A stretch of 64,000 bases of DNA, from positions 1 to 64,000 of the forward strand of contig NZ_JBBAYJ010000022.1 in assembly GCF_037153975.1 (NCBI RefSeq). Direction: 5' to 3'. Numbering within the stretch: position 1 is the first letter of the stretch; each line of letters begins with the position of its first letter. The notes beneath the pieces are model-generated. The model was not told where the DNA came from. It ran no database searches and saw nothing but the letters and a program-made list of their open reading frames with translations. Both the position numbers and the translations under genes were made by a program. This document shows, piece by piece, positions 27,627 to 34,672 of this stretch. The stretch comes from Aquipuribacter sp. SD81. GTDB taxonomy: Bacteria; Actinomycetota; Actinomycetes; Actinomycetales; JBBAYJ01.

Positions 27627-27666
27627 TACCGCACTGATACCGCGCTGGCACCGCGCTGGGACCGCG
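27623..27666. repeat. 11-bp tandem repeat, four copies
   Basis: Four contiguous units of the type CTGATACCGCG occupy 27623-27666 (variants CTGGCACCGCG and CTGGGACCGCG). They start within the stop codon of the Fur-family gene and end just before the stop of the converging peroxiredoxin gene. No hairpin terminator is evident there. Confidence 0.75.
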
Positions 27667-27670
27667 CCCG

Positions 27671-28174
27671 TCAGGCGTCGACGCCGAGGGCCTTCCGCAG
27701 GGAGGCGACGTGCCCGGTGGCCCGGACGTTGTACCGGGCGAGCGCCACGGTCCCGTCCTCGTCGACGACGACCGTCGAGCGGACGACGCCGGTGACCGTC
27801 CTCCCGTACAACGTCTTCTCACCCCACGCGCCCCAGCGGGTCATGACGTCGCGGTCGGTGTCGCTGAGGAGCGGGAAGGTGAGGCCGTCGCGCTCGGCGA
27901 ACGCGGCGAGCCGCTCTACGGGGTCCGGTGACACCCCGAGCACGCGGTACCCGGCGCCGGTGAGAGCGGCGAGGCTGTCGCGGAAGTCGCACGCCTGCGT
28001 CGTGCACCCGGGTGTCATGGCGGCGGGGTAGAAGTACACGACGACCTTCTCCCCTCGCAGGTCGGCGAGCCGCACCCTCGTGCCGTCGTGCGCGGGCAGG
28101 TCGAGGTCGGGCGCCGCGTCACCGGCCCGCAGGCGGCGCGCGGCGGAGGGGACGGGCTCGGCAACCTGCGACAC
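27671..28174 (-). CDS. bcp: Peroxiredoxin, BCP/PrxQ type
   Basis: A thiol peroxidase of 167 residues that reduces hydrogen and organic peroxides using thioredoxin. The peroxidatic cysteine is C57 in MTPGCTTQACDF and a resolving-type cysteine C62 lies five residues on, as in atypical two-Cys PrxQ. GTG 28174 is preferred because CAAACT ends 6 bases upstream; an ATG 30 bases further upstream would add residues without family similarity. It converges on the Fur-family gene and diverges from cbiM. Confidence 0.9.
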   Translation of the reverse strand: MSQVAEPVPSAARRLRAGDAAPDLDLPAHDGTRVRLADLRGEKVVVYFYPAAMTPGCTTQACDFRDSLAALTGAGYRVLGVSPDPVERLAAFAERDGLTFPLLSDTDRDVMTRWGAWGEKTLYGRTVTGVVRSTVVVDEDGTVALARYNVRATGHVASLRKALGVDA

Positions 28175-28266
28175 GGTTGCAGTTTGGCATTGCGTGTCCG
28201 GCACCGCGCGAGCAGGATCGGACGGACCGCCCCCTGCGGGTCCCGACCGCTGCCACAGGAGCTCCC

Positions 28267-29337
28267 GTGCACGTGCCCGACGGCTTCCTCGACCTCACGA
28301 CCTCCGTCGCCACCGGCGTCGCCTCCGCCGCGGTCGTCGCGGTGGCGCTCCGCCGCGCGCGCGAGGAGGTGGCGGAGTCGACCGCCGCGGCGCCGATGGC
28401 CGGCCTCGTGGCGGCCTTCGTCTTCGCGGTGCAGATGCTCAACTTCCCGGTGGGCGTGGGGACCTCGGGGCACCTCATGGGAGGCGCCCTCGCGGCGGTG
28501 CTCGTGGGGCCGTGGACGGGCCTGCTCGCCGTCACGGTCGTCGTGGTGCTGCAGGCCCTGCTCTTCGCCGACGGCGGCATCACGGCCCTCGGCACGAACG
28601 TGCTGCTCATCGCCGTCGTCACCGTCGCGGTCGGCTACGCGGTCGCCCGGGGCGTCATGGCGCTCCTGCCGAAGCGGCCGGCCTCGGCCGTGCCCGCGGC
28701 GGCCGTCGGGGCCCTCGTGTCGGTCCCCGCGACCTCGCTCGTCTTCGTGCTGCTGTACGCGGTCGGCGGCGCCGCCCCGCTCGACCTCGGGCAGCTGACC
28801 GCGTTCATGCTCACGTGGCACGTCGCGATCGGCGCCGGCGAAGCCGTCATCACCGCCCTGACGGTCGGTGCGGTCGTCGCGACCCGCCCCGACCTCGTCC
28901 GGCTCGTCCGCCGCTACCGCACGAGCCTCGTCGTCACCGGGGCCGACGGCACCTCGCGCGAGGTCGTCGCCGGCGCGTCCGAGGGGCCCGTGACGGCCGG
29001 CGTCCGGCGGATCGGGCTCGGCTGGGTGGCCGGGGCGCTCGGCGTCATCGTCGTGCTCGCCGGCCTCGTCTCGAGCGTCGCGAGCGCGAACCCCGACGGC
29101 CTGGAGTACGTCGCGGAGCGGCTGGGCTTCCTCGACGCGGCGGAGGACTCGGTCGTCGCGGGCAGCCCCGTCGGCGACTACGCGGTCCTGGGCATCGACA
29201 ACCCGGTGCTGGCCACCGGGCTCGCCGGGCTGCTCGGCGTCGTCGTCGTGCTCGCCGTCATGCTGCTCGTCGCCCGGCTGGCCGCCGGGCGTCGGTCCGG
29301 GCCGCGGCCCCGGACCGCCGAGTCCGAGAGGGTCTGA
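28267..29337 (+). CDS. cbiM: Cobalt/nickel ECF transporter CbiM with fused CbiN-like part
   Basis: The substrate-binding membrane component of a group I ECF importer for Co2+ or Ni2+ (356 residues). The start must be GTG 28267: CbiM proteins bind the metal with the N-terminal Met-His, and the frame reads (M)HVPDGFLDL with His at position 2. AGGAG lies at 28256-28260. Residues 1-230 hold the CbiM membrane domain. The C-terminal part contains ANPDGLEYVAERLGF, the PDGLE signature of CbiN, and a final membrane helix. I saw no cobalamin riboswitch in the 92-base leader. Confidence 0.92.
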   Translation: MHVPDGFLDLTTSVATGVASAAVVAVALRRAREEVAESTAAAPMAGLVAAFVFAVQMLNFPVGVGTSGHLMGGALAAVLVGPWTGLLAVTVVVVLQALLFADGGITALGTNVLLIAVVTVAVGYAVARGVMALLPKRPASAVPAAAVGALVSVPATSLVFVLLYAVGGAAPLDLGQLTAFMLTWHVAIGAGEAVITALTVGAVVATRPDLVRLVRRYRTSLVVTGADGTSREVVAGASEGPVTAGVRRIGLGWVAGALGVIVVLAGLVSSVASANPDGLEYVAERLGFLDAAEDSVVAGSPVGDYAVLGIDNPVLATGLAGLLGVVVVLAVMLLVARLAAGRRSGPRPRTAESERV

Positions 29338-29344
29338 GGGGGGC

Positions 29345-30208
29345 GTGGGGGCGGGTCACGCCCACGGCTCCCGCGGCAGCGTCTCCGACGGGCTCTACGT
29401 CGAGGGCGACTCGGTCCTGCACCGGCTGCCGGCCGAGGTGAAGGTCGTCGGGCTCGTGCTCGTCGTCGTGACGGTCGTGGCCACGCCGCGCGAGCAGGCG
29501 TGGGCCTTCGCCGTCCACGCCGCCCTGCTCGCGGGCCTCGTCGTCGTCGCCGGGCTGCCGGCCCGCACGGTCGCCCGCCGGATGGTCATCGAGGTCCCCT
29601 TCGTCGTCTTCGCGCTCCTGCTGCCCCTCGTCGCGCTCGGCGAGCGCGTCGACGTGCTCGGGGTCCCGCTGTCGGTGGAGGGGCTGCTGGGCGGGTTCAA
29701 CGTCCTCGCCAAGGGCACCATCGGCGTCGTCGCGGCCATCCTGCTGTCCGCCACGACCCGTCCCCGCGACCTCCTCGTGGGGCTGCAGCGCCTGCGCGTG
29801 CCCGCCCTGCTCGTCACGATCGTCGCCTTCATGGTCCGCTACCTCGACGTCGTGGTCGACGACATGCGCCGCATGGCCGTCGCGAGGGCCTCGCGCGGGT
29901 TCGAGGCCCGTCACCTCGGCCACGTGCCGGTGGTCGCCCGCGGTGCGGGCGCCCTGTTCGTCCGTGCCTTCGAGCGTGGCGAGCGCGTGCACCTGGCGAT
30001 GGTGTCGCGCGGCTTCACCGGCACGATGCCCGCCCTGTCCGCGCCGCGGGCGCGGCCGCGCCAGTGGCTTCTGGTGGCGGGTGCGTGGGCCGTGGTGGCG
30101 GGGGTGACGGCGGCCGCGCTCCTCGCGGGTCCGGCGACCTCGGTGGAGACGTGGCTCGTCGACGCGCAGGGGGGCCCGGGCCCGGTGGCGGGGCAGGTGG
30201 CAGGGTGA
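29345..30208 (+). CDS. cbiQ: ECF transporter T component CbiQ
   Basis: The transmembrane coupling protein of the cobalt/nickel importer (287 residues). It has about five hydrophobic helices and the conserved cytosolic coupling motifs ARASRGFEAR (about 178-187) and VSRGFTG (about 220-226), which dock on the ATPase. A short Gly/Ser N-terminal extension precedes the family homology (GLYVEGDSVLHRLPAEVKV). It starts 7 bases after cbiM and overlaps cbiO by 4 bases. Confidence 0.9.
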   Translation: MGAGHAHGSRGSVSDGLYVEGDSVLHRLPAEVKVVGLVLVVVTVVATPREQAWAFAVHAALLAGLVVVAGLPARTVARRMVIEVPFVVFALLLPLVALGERVDVLGVPLSVEGLLGGFNVLAKGTIGVVAAILLSATTRPRDLLVGLQRLRVPALLVTIVAFMVRYLDVVVDDMRRMAVARASRGFEARHLGHVPVVARGAGALFVRAFERGERVHLAMVSRGFTGTMPALSAPRARPRQWLLVAGAWAVVAGVTAAALLAGPATSVETWLVDAQGGPGPVAGQVAG

Positions 30209-31041
30209 GGGGCGTGACCACGACGGGCGCCGCGCCGGGGGCGAGGCGGGGTGACGGCGACGCCGGCGCGCCGGTGGCGCTGGAGCTCGACGGCGTCGCC
30301 TTCGCCTACCCCGACGGGCACCAGGCGCTGTTCGGCGTCGACCTCGTCGTGCGCGCCGGCGAGCGGGTCGCGGTGCTCGGGCCCAACGGGGCCGGCAAGA
30401 CCACGCTGCTGCTGCACCTCAACGGCGTCCTCGGCGCCGCGGCCGGCTCCAACGCCGTCGGGTCGGTGCGCGTGGGCGGCGTGACGGTCGCCAAGGACAC
30501 CCTGCGCGAGGTGCGGCGCCGGGTCGGCCTCGTGTTCCAGGACCCCGACGACCAGCTGTTCATGCCGACCGTGCGCGACGACGTCGCGTTCGGGCCCACG
30601 AACCTCGGGCTGCGCGGCGCCGAGCTCGACGAGCGGGTGCGGCGGGCGCTGGAGGCCGTCGGCATGGCCGGGTTCGCCGACCGGCCACCGCACCACCTGT
30701 CGTTCGGGCAGCGCCGGCGCGTGGCGGTGGCCACCGTGCTCGCCATGGACTGCGAGGTGCTCGTGCTCGACGAGCCGTCGAGCAACCTCGACCCCGCGAG
30801 CCGTCGCGAGCTGCTCGACGTCCTCGCCGCGCTGCCCGTGACGGTCCTCGTCGTCACCCACGACCTGCCGTTCGCCCTGGAGCTGTGCGAGCGCAGCGTC
30901 GTGCTCGACGGCGGCCGGGTCGTCCACGAGGCGCCGACCGCCGAGCTGCTCGCCGACCCGGCGACGCTGCACCGGCACCGGCTGGAGCTGCCCGTCGGCT
31001 TCGACCCGTCCCGGGTGACCGTGCGGGGGCGCCCGGGCTGA
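30205..31041 (+). CDS. cbiO: ECF transporter ATPase CbiO
   Basis: The ABC ATPase of the importer (278 residues). Walker A is GPNGAGKTT, the Q loop VFQDPDDQLFMPTV, the signature LSFGQRRRVA (SFGQ instead of SGGQ, common in ECF ATPases), Walker B EVLVLDEPSSNLDP and the switch histidine in VVTHDLPFALE. GTG 30205 overlaps cbiQ; a second GTG nine bases on is also possible. A single ATPase gene implies a CbiO homodimer. Confidence 0.93.
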   Translation: MRGVTTTGAAPGARRGDGDAGAPVALELDGVAFAYPDGHQALFGVDLVVRAGERVAVLGPNGAGKTTLLLHLNGVLGAAAGSNAVGSVRVGGVTVAKDTLREVRRRVGLVFQDPDDQLFMPTVRDDVAFGPTNLGLRGAELDERVRRALEAVGMAGFADRPPHHLSFGQRRRVAVATVLAMDCEVLVLDEPSSNLDPASRRELLDVLAALPVTVLVVTHDLPFALELCERSVVLDGGRVVHEAPTAELLADPATLHRHRLELPVGFDPSRVTVRGRPG

Positions 31042-31049
31042 GGCCTCAC

Positions 31050-31055
31050 TACCGT
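31050..31055 (+). promoter_or_regulatory. -10 box (TACCGT), leaderless DUF3618 gene
   Basis: TACCGT ends 7 bases before ATG 31063. A GTG at 31054 falls inside the box and is therefore not the start. Confidence 0.55.
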
Positions 31056-31062
31056 GGGGGCC

Positions 31063-31383
31063 ATGAGCCACGCCGACGGCACCCCCCGCCCCGCGTCCGG
31101 GACGGCGGACCCCGCTCCCGTGCCGCAGACCCCCGAGGCGATCTCGGCCGCCATCGAGGCCCGCCGCGAGCACCTCGCGGGCACCCTCGACGAGCTCGTC
31201 GAGCGCGTCCGGCCCGCCAACCTCGCCGCCGAGGCGAAGGACAAGGCGGTCGCCAAGGGCCGCGCGGCCGTGACGGACGACGAGGGCAACCTGCTCAAGG
31301 AGCGCGTCGCCGCCGTCGCGGCGGCCGTCGTCGCCCTCGTGGCGCTCGTGGTCGTGCGCCAGGTGCGCCGACGCCGGCGCTGA
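31063..31383 (+). CDS. DUF3618 membrane-anchored protein
   Basis: A 106-residue protein with the DUF3618 pattern: TPEAISAAIEARREHLAGTLDELVERVRPANLAAEAKDKA (residues about 23-62) predicted as amphipathic helices, then a single hydrophobic helix (about 84-100) and an arginine-rich end. It would sit on the inner face of the membrane with a C-terminal anchor. Related proteins are found with DUF1269/phage-holin-like superfamily genes in actinobacteria; here the next gene is DUF427. Function is unknown. Confidence 0.8.
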   Translation: MSHADGTPRPASGTADPAPVPQTPEAISAAIEARREHLAGTLDELVERVRPANLAAEAKDKAVAKGRAAVTDDEGNLLKERVAAVAAAVVALVALVVVRQVRRRRR

Positions 31384-31386
31384 CCG

Positions 31387-31911
31387 GTGGCTCGTGTGCG
31401 CCTGCCGCGTGGGGTCGTGCCCGAGGAGCCCGGCCCCGGCCAGGAGTCGGTGTGGGACTACCCCCGCCCGCCGGACGTGGTGGCGGACCGCCGTCCGGTC
31501 GTCGTGCGCTTCGGGCCGGCGGGGGAGGAGGTGTGCCGCACCACGCGCGCCCTGCGGGTGCGTGAGACGTCGCACCCGCCGACGTTCTACCTCCCGCTGG
31601 CGGACTTCCGGCCGGGCGCCCTCCGCCCGGCGCAGGGCCGGTCGCTGTGCGAGTGGAAGGGCCAGGCCTCCTACCTCGACGTCGTGGCCTCCGACGGTCG
31701 CGTCGCCGCGGGTGCCGCGTGGACCTACCGCGAGCCGTACCCCGCCTACGAGGAGCTACGCGACCACGTCGCGCTCTACGCCGCCGCCGTCGACGAGGTG
31801 ACGGTGGCCGGGGAGCGCGTGCGGCCGCAGCCCGGCTCGTTCTACGGCGGCTGGGTGACCGACGACGTGGTCGGACCCTTCAAGGGCGCACCTGGCAGCA
31901 TGGGCTGGTGA
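31387..31911 (+). CDS. DUF427 protein
   Basis: A 174-residue soluble protein of the DUF427 family. The core VVVRFGPAGEEVCRTTRALRV, SHPPTFYLPLADF, SLCEWKGQASYLDV and AAWTYREPYPAYEELRDHVALYA is fully conserved in character. The fold is a compact beta barrel with no proven function. It begins 3 bases after the DUF3618 stop and overlaps the following GroES-like gene by 4 bases, so DUF3618, DUF427, GroES-like and P450 appear to form one transcript. Confidence 0.85.
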   Translation: MARVRLPRGVVPEEPGPGQESVWDYPRPPDVVADRRPVVVRFGPAGEEVCRTTRALRVRETSHPPTFYLPLADFRPGALRPAQGRSLCEWKGQASYLDVVASDGRVAAGAAWTYREPYPAYEELRDHVALYAAAVDEVTVAGERVRPQPGSFYGGWVTDDVVGPFKGAPGSMGW

Positions 31912-32246
31912 GTCCGACGACCGCGGGCGCAGACGCCCGCATGCCCGTGCGCATGCTCCACGACCGGCTGCTCGTGCGGGCGGAGTCCGACGGCGAGCGC
32001 CGCTCGGGCGCCGGCATCGTGATCCCGGCGACGGCCACGATGGGGCGGCGGCTGGGCTGGGCGGAGGTCGTCGCCGTCGGGCAGCACGTCCGGCAGGTGG
32101 AGGTGGGGGACCGGGTCCTGTTCGACCCCGAGGACAAGGCCGAGGTCGAGCTGCACGCGGCCACCTACGTCGTGCTGCGCGAACGGGACCTGCACGCGGT
32201 CGCCGCGCCCCGCGTGCCCGACGGGGGCACGGGCCTGTACCTGTGA
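31908..32246 (+). CDS. GroES-like co-chaperone protein (orphan)
   Basis: A 112-residue Cpn10-fold protein. MPVRMLHDRLLVRAESDGERRSGAGIVIPAT matches the GroES N-terminal strand and mobile-loop position, and GWAEVVAVGQHVRQVEVGDRVLFDPEDKAEVEL the central part. The C-terminal tail is longer than usual. No groEL gene is near, and the mobile loop differs from IVL-type loops, so binding to GroEL is uncertain. It is translationally coupled to a DUF427 gene upstream and a P450 downstream. Start GTG 31908 (GTGA overlap). Confidence 0.75.
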   Translation: MSPTTAGADARMPVRMLHDRLLVRAESDGERRSGAGIVIPATATMGRRLGWAEVVAVGQHVRQVEVGDRVLFDPEDKAEVELHAATYVVLRERDLHAVAAPRVPDGGTGLYL

Positions 32247-33637
32247 GCGCGGGCGCCGCGTCCGCCGACGCCCCCCGGCGCAACGCCCGCTTCACCGACG
32301 TCGAGGCCGACGGCCCGCTCCCGTGGCACATGGTCGCGGCGGTGCCGGGCATCATGCGGGACGCCCTGCCGTTCCTCGAGCGGACGGCCGCGCGCTACGG
32401 CGACGTCGTGCCGTTCCCCGTGCTGGGACGCCCGGCCGTGCTGGTCAACGGCGTGGCCGGGGTGCGCCGCGTGCTGCAGGACAACCACCGCGCCTACGGC
32501 AAGGCGACGGTGCAGTACACGTCGCTGTCGCTGGTGACCGGCGCGGGCCTGCTCACGACCGACGGCGAGGTGTGGCGGCAGCACCGCCGCGCGGTCCAGC
32601 CGGCCTTCCACCGCGACACCCTCGACCACGTCGCCGCGGAGTCGCTGCGCGCGGCCGGGCTCGTGGCCCGGGAGTGGGACGCGGCGCCCGGCGGCGTCGT
32701 CGACGTCGACGACGTGCTCATGCGGGCGACGCTCGCGGTGGTGGGCCGCACCCTGTTCGGGGCCGACCTCGTCGACGGCGGCGCCGCCGACGGACGCCGG
32801 CTGGTGGCCGCGGTCCACGAGTCGCTCGCGGTGGTGGTCCGCCGCGCCCAGCAGCCGTGGACGGCGCCGCCCGGCGTCCCGACCCCGGGCTCGCGCCGCC
32901 TCGCGCGGGCCCGGCGCACCCTCGACGAGGCGTGCGCGGCCCTCGTGCGCGTCCGGCGCGGGGAGGTCGCGGCCGGCGGGGGGTACGGCGCGGACGTCCT
33001 CGGCCTGCTGCTGGCGGCCGGCCTCACCGACCGCGAGGTGCGCGACGAGCTCGTCACGCTCGTCATCGCCGGGCACGAGACGGTCGCGGCGAGCCTCACG
33101 TGGACGCTGCGGCTGCTCGCCGAGCACCCCGCGGCGCTCGACCTCGTCCACGCCGAGCTCGACGAGGTGCTCCCCGGGCGCAGCCCCGGCTGGGACGACG
33201 TGCCGGCCCTGCGGGTGACGCGGGCGGTCGTCGACGAGGGGCTCCGGCTGTACCCGCCCGCGTGGGTCGTCTCGCGCCGGGCGCTGGAGCCCGACGTCCT
33301 CGACGGCGTCGCCGTGCCCGCCGGGACGCTCGTCATCACGTCCCCGTGGGTGCACCACCGCCGCCCGGACGTGTGGCGGGACCCGCACCGCTTCGACCCC
33401 GCTCGCTGGCTCGACCGCGACGCCGGTGCCCGGCGGGAGGCCTACATCCCGTTCGGCGCCGGGCCGCGGCTGTGCATCGGGCGCGACTTCGCCCTCGTGG
33501 AGTCCGTCGTCGTGCTCGCCGAGCTGCTGCGCGACCGCACCGTGGCGCCGGCCGGCCCGCGCCCGGGCGTCATCGCGTCGGTGACGCTGCGCCCCCGCGG
33601 GGGCATGCACCTCGCGTCGCGGCCCCGCCGCCGCTGA
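32243..33637 (+). CDS. Cytochrome P450
   Basis: A heme-thiolate monooxygenase of 464 residues. The heme ligand is Cys411 in FGAGPRLCIGRDFA, the I-helix oxygen-activation motif is AGHETVAASLTW, and the ExxR motif is in VDEGLRLYPP. The sequence type (KATVQYTSLSLVTGAGLLTTDGEVWRQHRR) resembles the CYP102/CYP4-like soluble bacterial P450s that hydroxylate fatty acids or terpenes. No ferredoxin or reductase is adjacent. It overlaps the GroES-like gene by four bases, an unusual pairing. Substrate unknown. Confidence 0.93.
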   Translation: MSAGAASADAPRRNARFTDVEADGPLPWHMVAAVPGIMRDALPFLERTAARYGDVVPFPVLGRPAVLVNGVAGVRRVLQDNHRAYGKATVQYTSLSLVTGAGLLTTDGEVWRQHRRAVQPAFHRDTLDHVAAESLRAAGLVAREWDAAPGGVVDVDDVLMRATLAVVGRTLFGADLVDGGAADGRRLVAAVHESLAVVVRRAQQPWTAPPGVPTPGSRRLARARRTLDEACAALVRVRRGEVAAGGGYGADVLGLLLAAGLTDREVRDELVTLVIAGHETVAASLTWTLRLLAEHPAALDLVHAELDEVLPGRSPGWDDVPALRVTRAVVDEGLRLYPPAWVVSRRALEPDVLDGVAVPAGTLVITSPWVHHRRPDVWRDPHRFDPARWLDRDAGARREAYIPFGAGPRLCIGRDFALVESVVVLAELLRDRTVAPAGPRPGVIASVTLRPRGGMHLASRPRRR

Positions 33638-33676
33638 CGGCGCGCGCGTCAGCCGCGTCCGCGCCCCTCGTGCCCC

Positions 33677-33682
33677 TATCGT
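33677..33682 (+). promoter_or_regulatory. -10 box (TATCGT), leaderless DUF3152 gene
   Basis: TATCGT ends 6 bases before GTG 33689. A GTG three bases earlier would be only 3 bases from the box, so the second GTG is preferred. Confidence 0.55.
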
Positions 33683-33688
33683 CGGGTG

Positions 33689-34672
33689 GTGGCCACCACC
33701 GAGCGGGTACGCCGGCGGGGCGGGGCGCCGGACGGCGAGGCCCGCGACCCGCGGGCGTCGCGCCGGGAGCGCTCGGCCGCGCTCGGGGCCGCGGCGGTCG
33801 TGCTCGTGCTGTGGGGCGTGTGGCTCGCCGTGCCCGGCGGCGCCGACCGCGAGCCGGTGGGTGCCCCTGTCGCCGGCCCGGCGACGGCCGGTCCAACGCC
33901 GCAGGCGGTCCCGGACGCTCAGCCGGGGGAGGGCGCCGCGCTCCCCGACCGGGTGCCGGGGCGCCCGGCCGGCGCCGCCGTGGCACCCGGCCCCGCCGTC
34001 GAGGACGCAGCCGCTGAGGGTCCGGCCGGCGAGGACCCGGCCGCCGAGGGTCGGGCCGCCGAGGGTCGGGCCGGCGAGGACCCGGCCGGCGAGGACCCGG
34101 CCGGCGAGGACCCGGCCGCCGCGCCGCCCGAGCCGGCGTCGCCGGTCGAGGTGCCGCAGGCCGGCGACGGCACGTTCGCCGTGGCGCCCGGCGGGAGCGA
34201 CGTCGTGGGCGACGGTGAGCTCGTCACGTACACCGTCGAGGTGGAGGGCGGCGTCCCGGTCGACGCGGCCGCGGCCGCGGCCGTCGTCGACGCCGTGCTG
34301 GCGGACCCCAGGTCGTGGACCGCGGACGGTCGCTGGGCGCTGCAGCGCGTCGCCGCCGACGGTGACGCCCGCGTCGTCGTGACGAGCCCCGACACGACCG
34401 ACCGGCTGTGCGCGCCGCTGCGCACCCGCGGACAGGTGTCGTGCCGCAACGGCGACGACGTCGTGCTCAACGCCGTGCGCTGGACCCGCGGCGCGACGAC
34501 GTGGGGCGAGGACGTCGAGGGCTACCGCGAGTACCTCGTCAACCACGAGGTCGGCCACCTGCTGGGCCACGGGCACGTGCCGTGCCCCGCCACCGGCGAG
34601 GCCGCGCCCGTCATGCTGCAGCAGACGATCAGGCTCGACGGCTGCGAGCCGAACGCCTGGCCCTTCCCCTGA
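33689..34672 (+). CDS. DUF3152 protein, exported metalloprotease-like
   Basis: A 327-residue protein. A positively charged N-terminus and one hydrophobic helix (about 30-50) anchor or export it. A long Ala/Pro/Glu linker follows, with five-residue repeats of the type AGEDP or AAEGR (about 108-145) encoded by 15-bp DNA repeats near 34013-34124. The C-terminal DUF3152 domain (about 155-327) carries NHEVGHLLGHGH, a gluzincin/metzincin-like HExxHxxGxxH with the first His at 286, and paired cysteines. Proteolytic activity is likely but unproven. Its 3' end overlaps the converging AI-2E gene by 44 bases. Confidence 0.85.
   Translation: MATTERVRRRGGAPDGEARDPRASRRERSAALGAAAVVLVLWGVWLAVPGGADREPVGAPVAGPATAGPTPQAVPDAQPGEGAALPDRVPGRPAGAAVAPGPAVEDAAAEGPAGEDPAAEGRAAEGRAGEDPAGEDPAGEDPAAAPPEPASPVEVPQAGDGTFAVAPGGSDVVGDGELVTYTVEVEGGVPVDAAAAAAVVDAVLADPRSWTADGRWALQRVAADGDARVVVTSPDTTDRLCAPLRTRGQVSCRNGDDVVLNAVRWTRGATTWGEDVEGYREYLVNHEVGHLLGHGHVPCPATGEAAPVMLQQTIRLDGCEPNAWPFP

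Noticed and set aside
28175-28266. Cobalamin riboswitch before cbiM
   Set aside because: The 92-base leader is too short and lacks the B12-box; the usual AGGAG is the only signal seen.
32165-34576. An 803-codon minus-strand frame across the P450 and DUF3152 genes
   Set aside because: Shadow of the plus-strand genes; it mirrors their repeats and has no start signal or domain.
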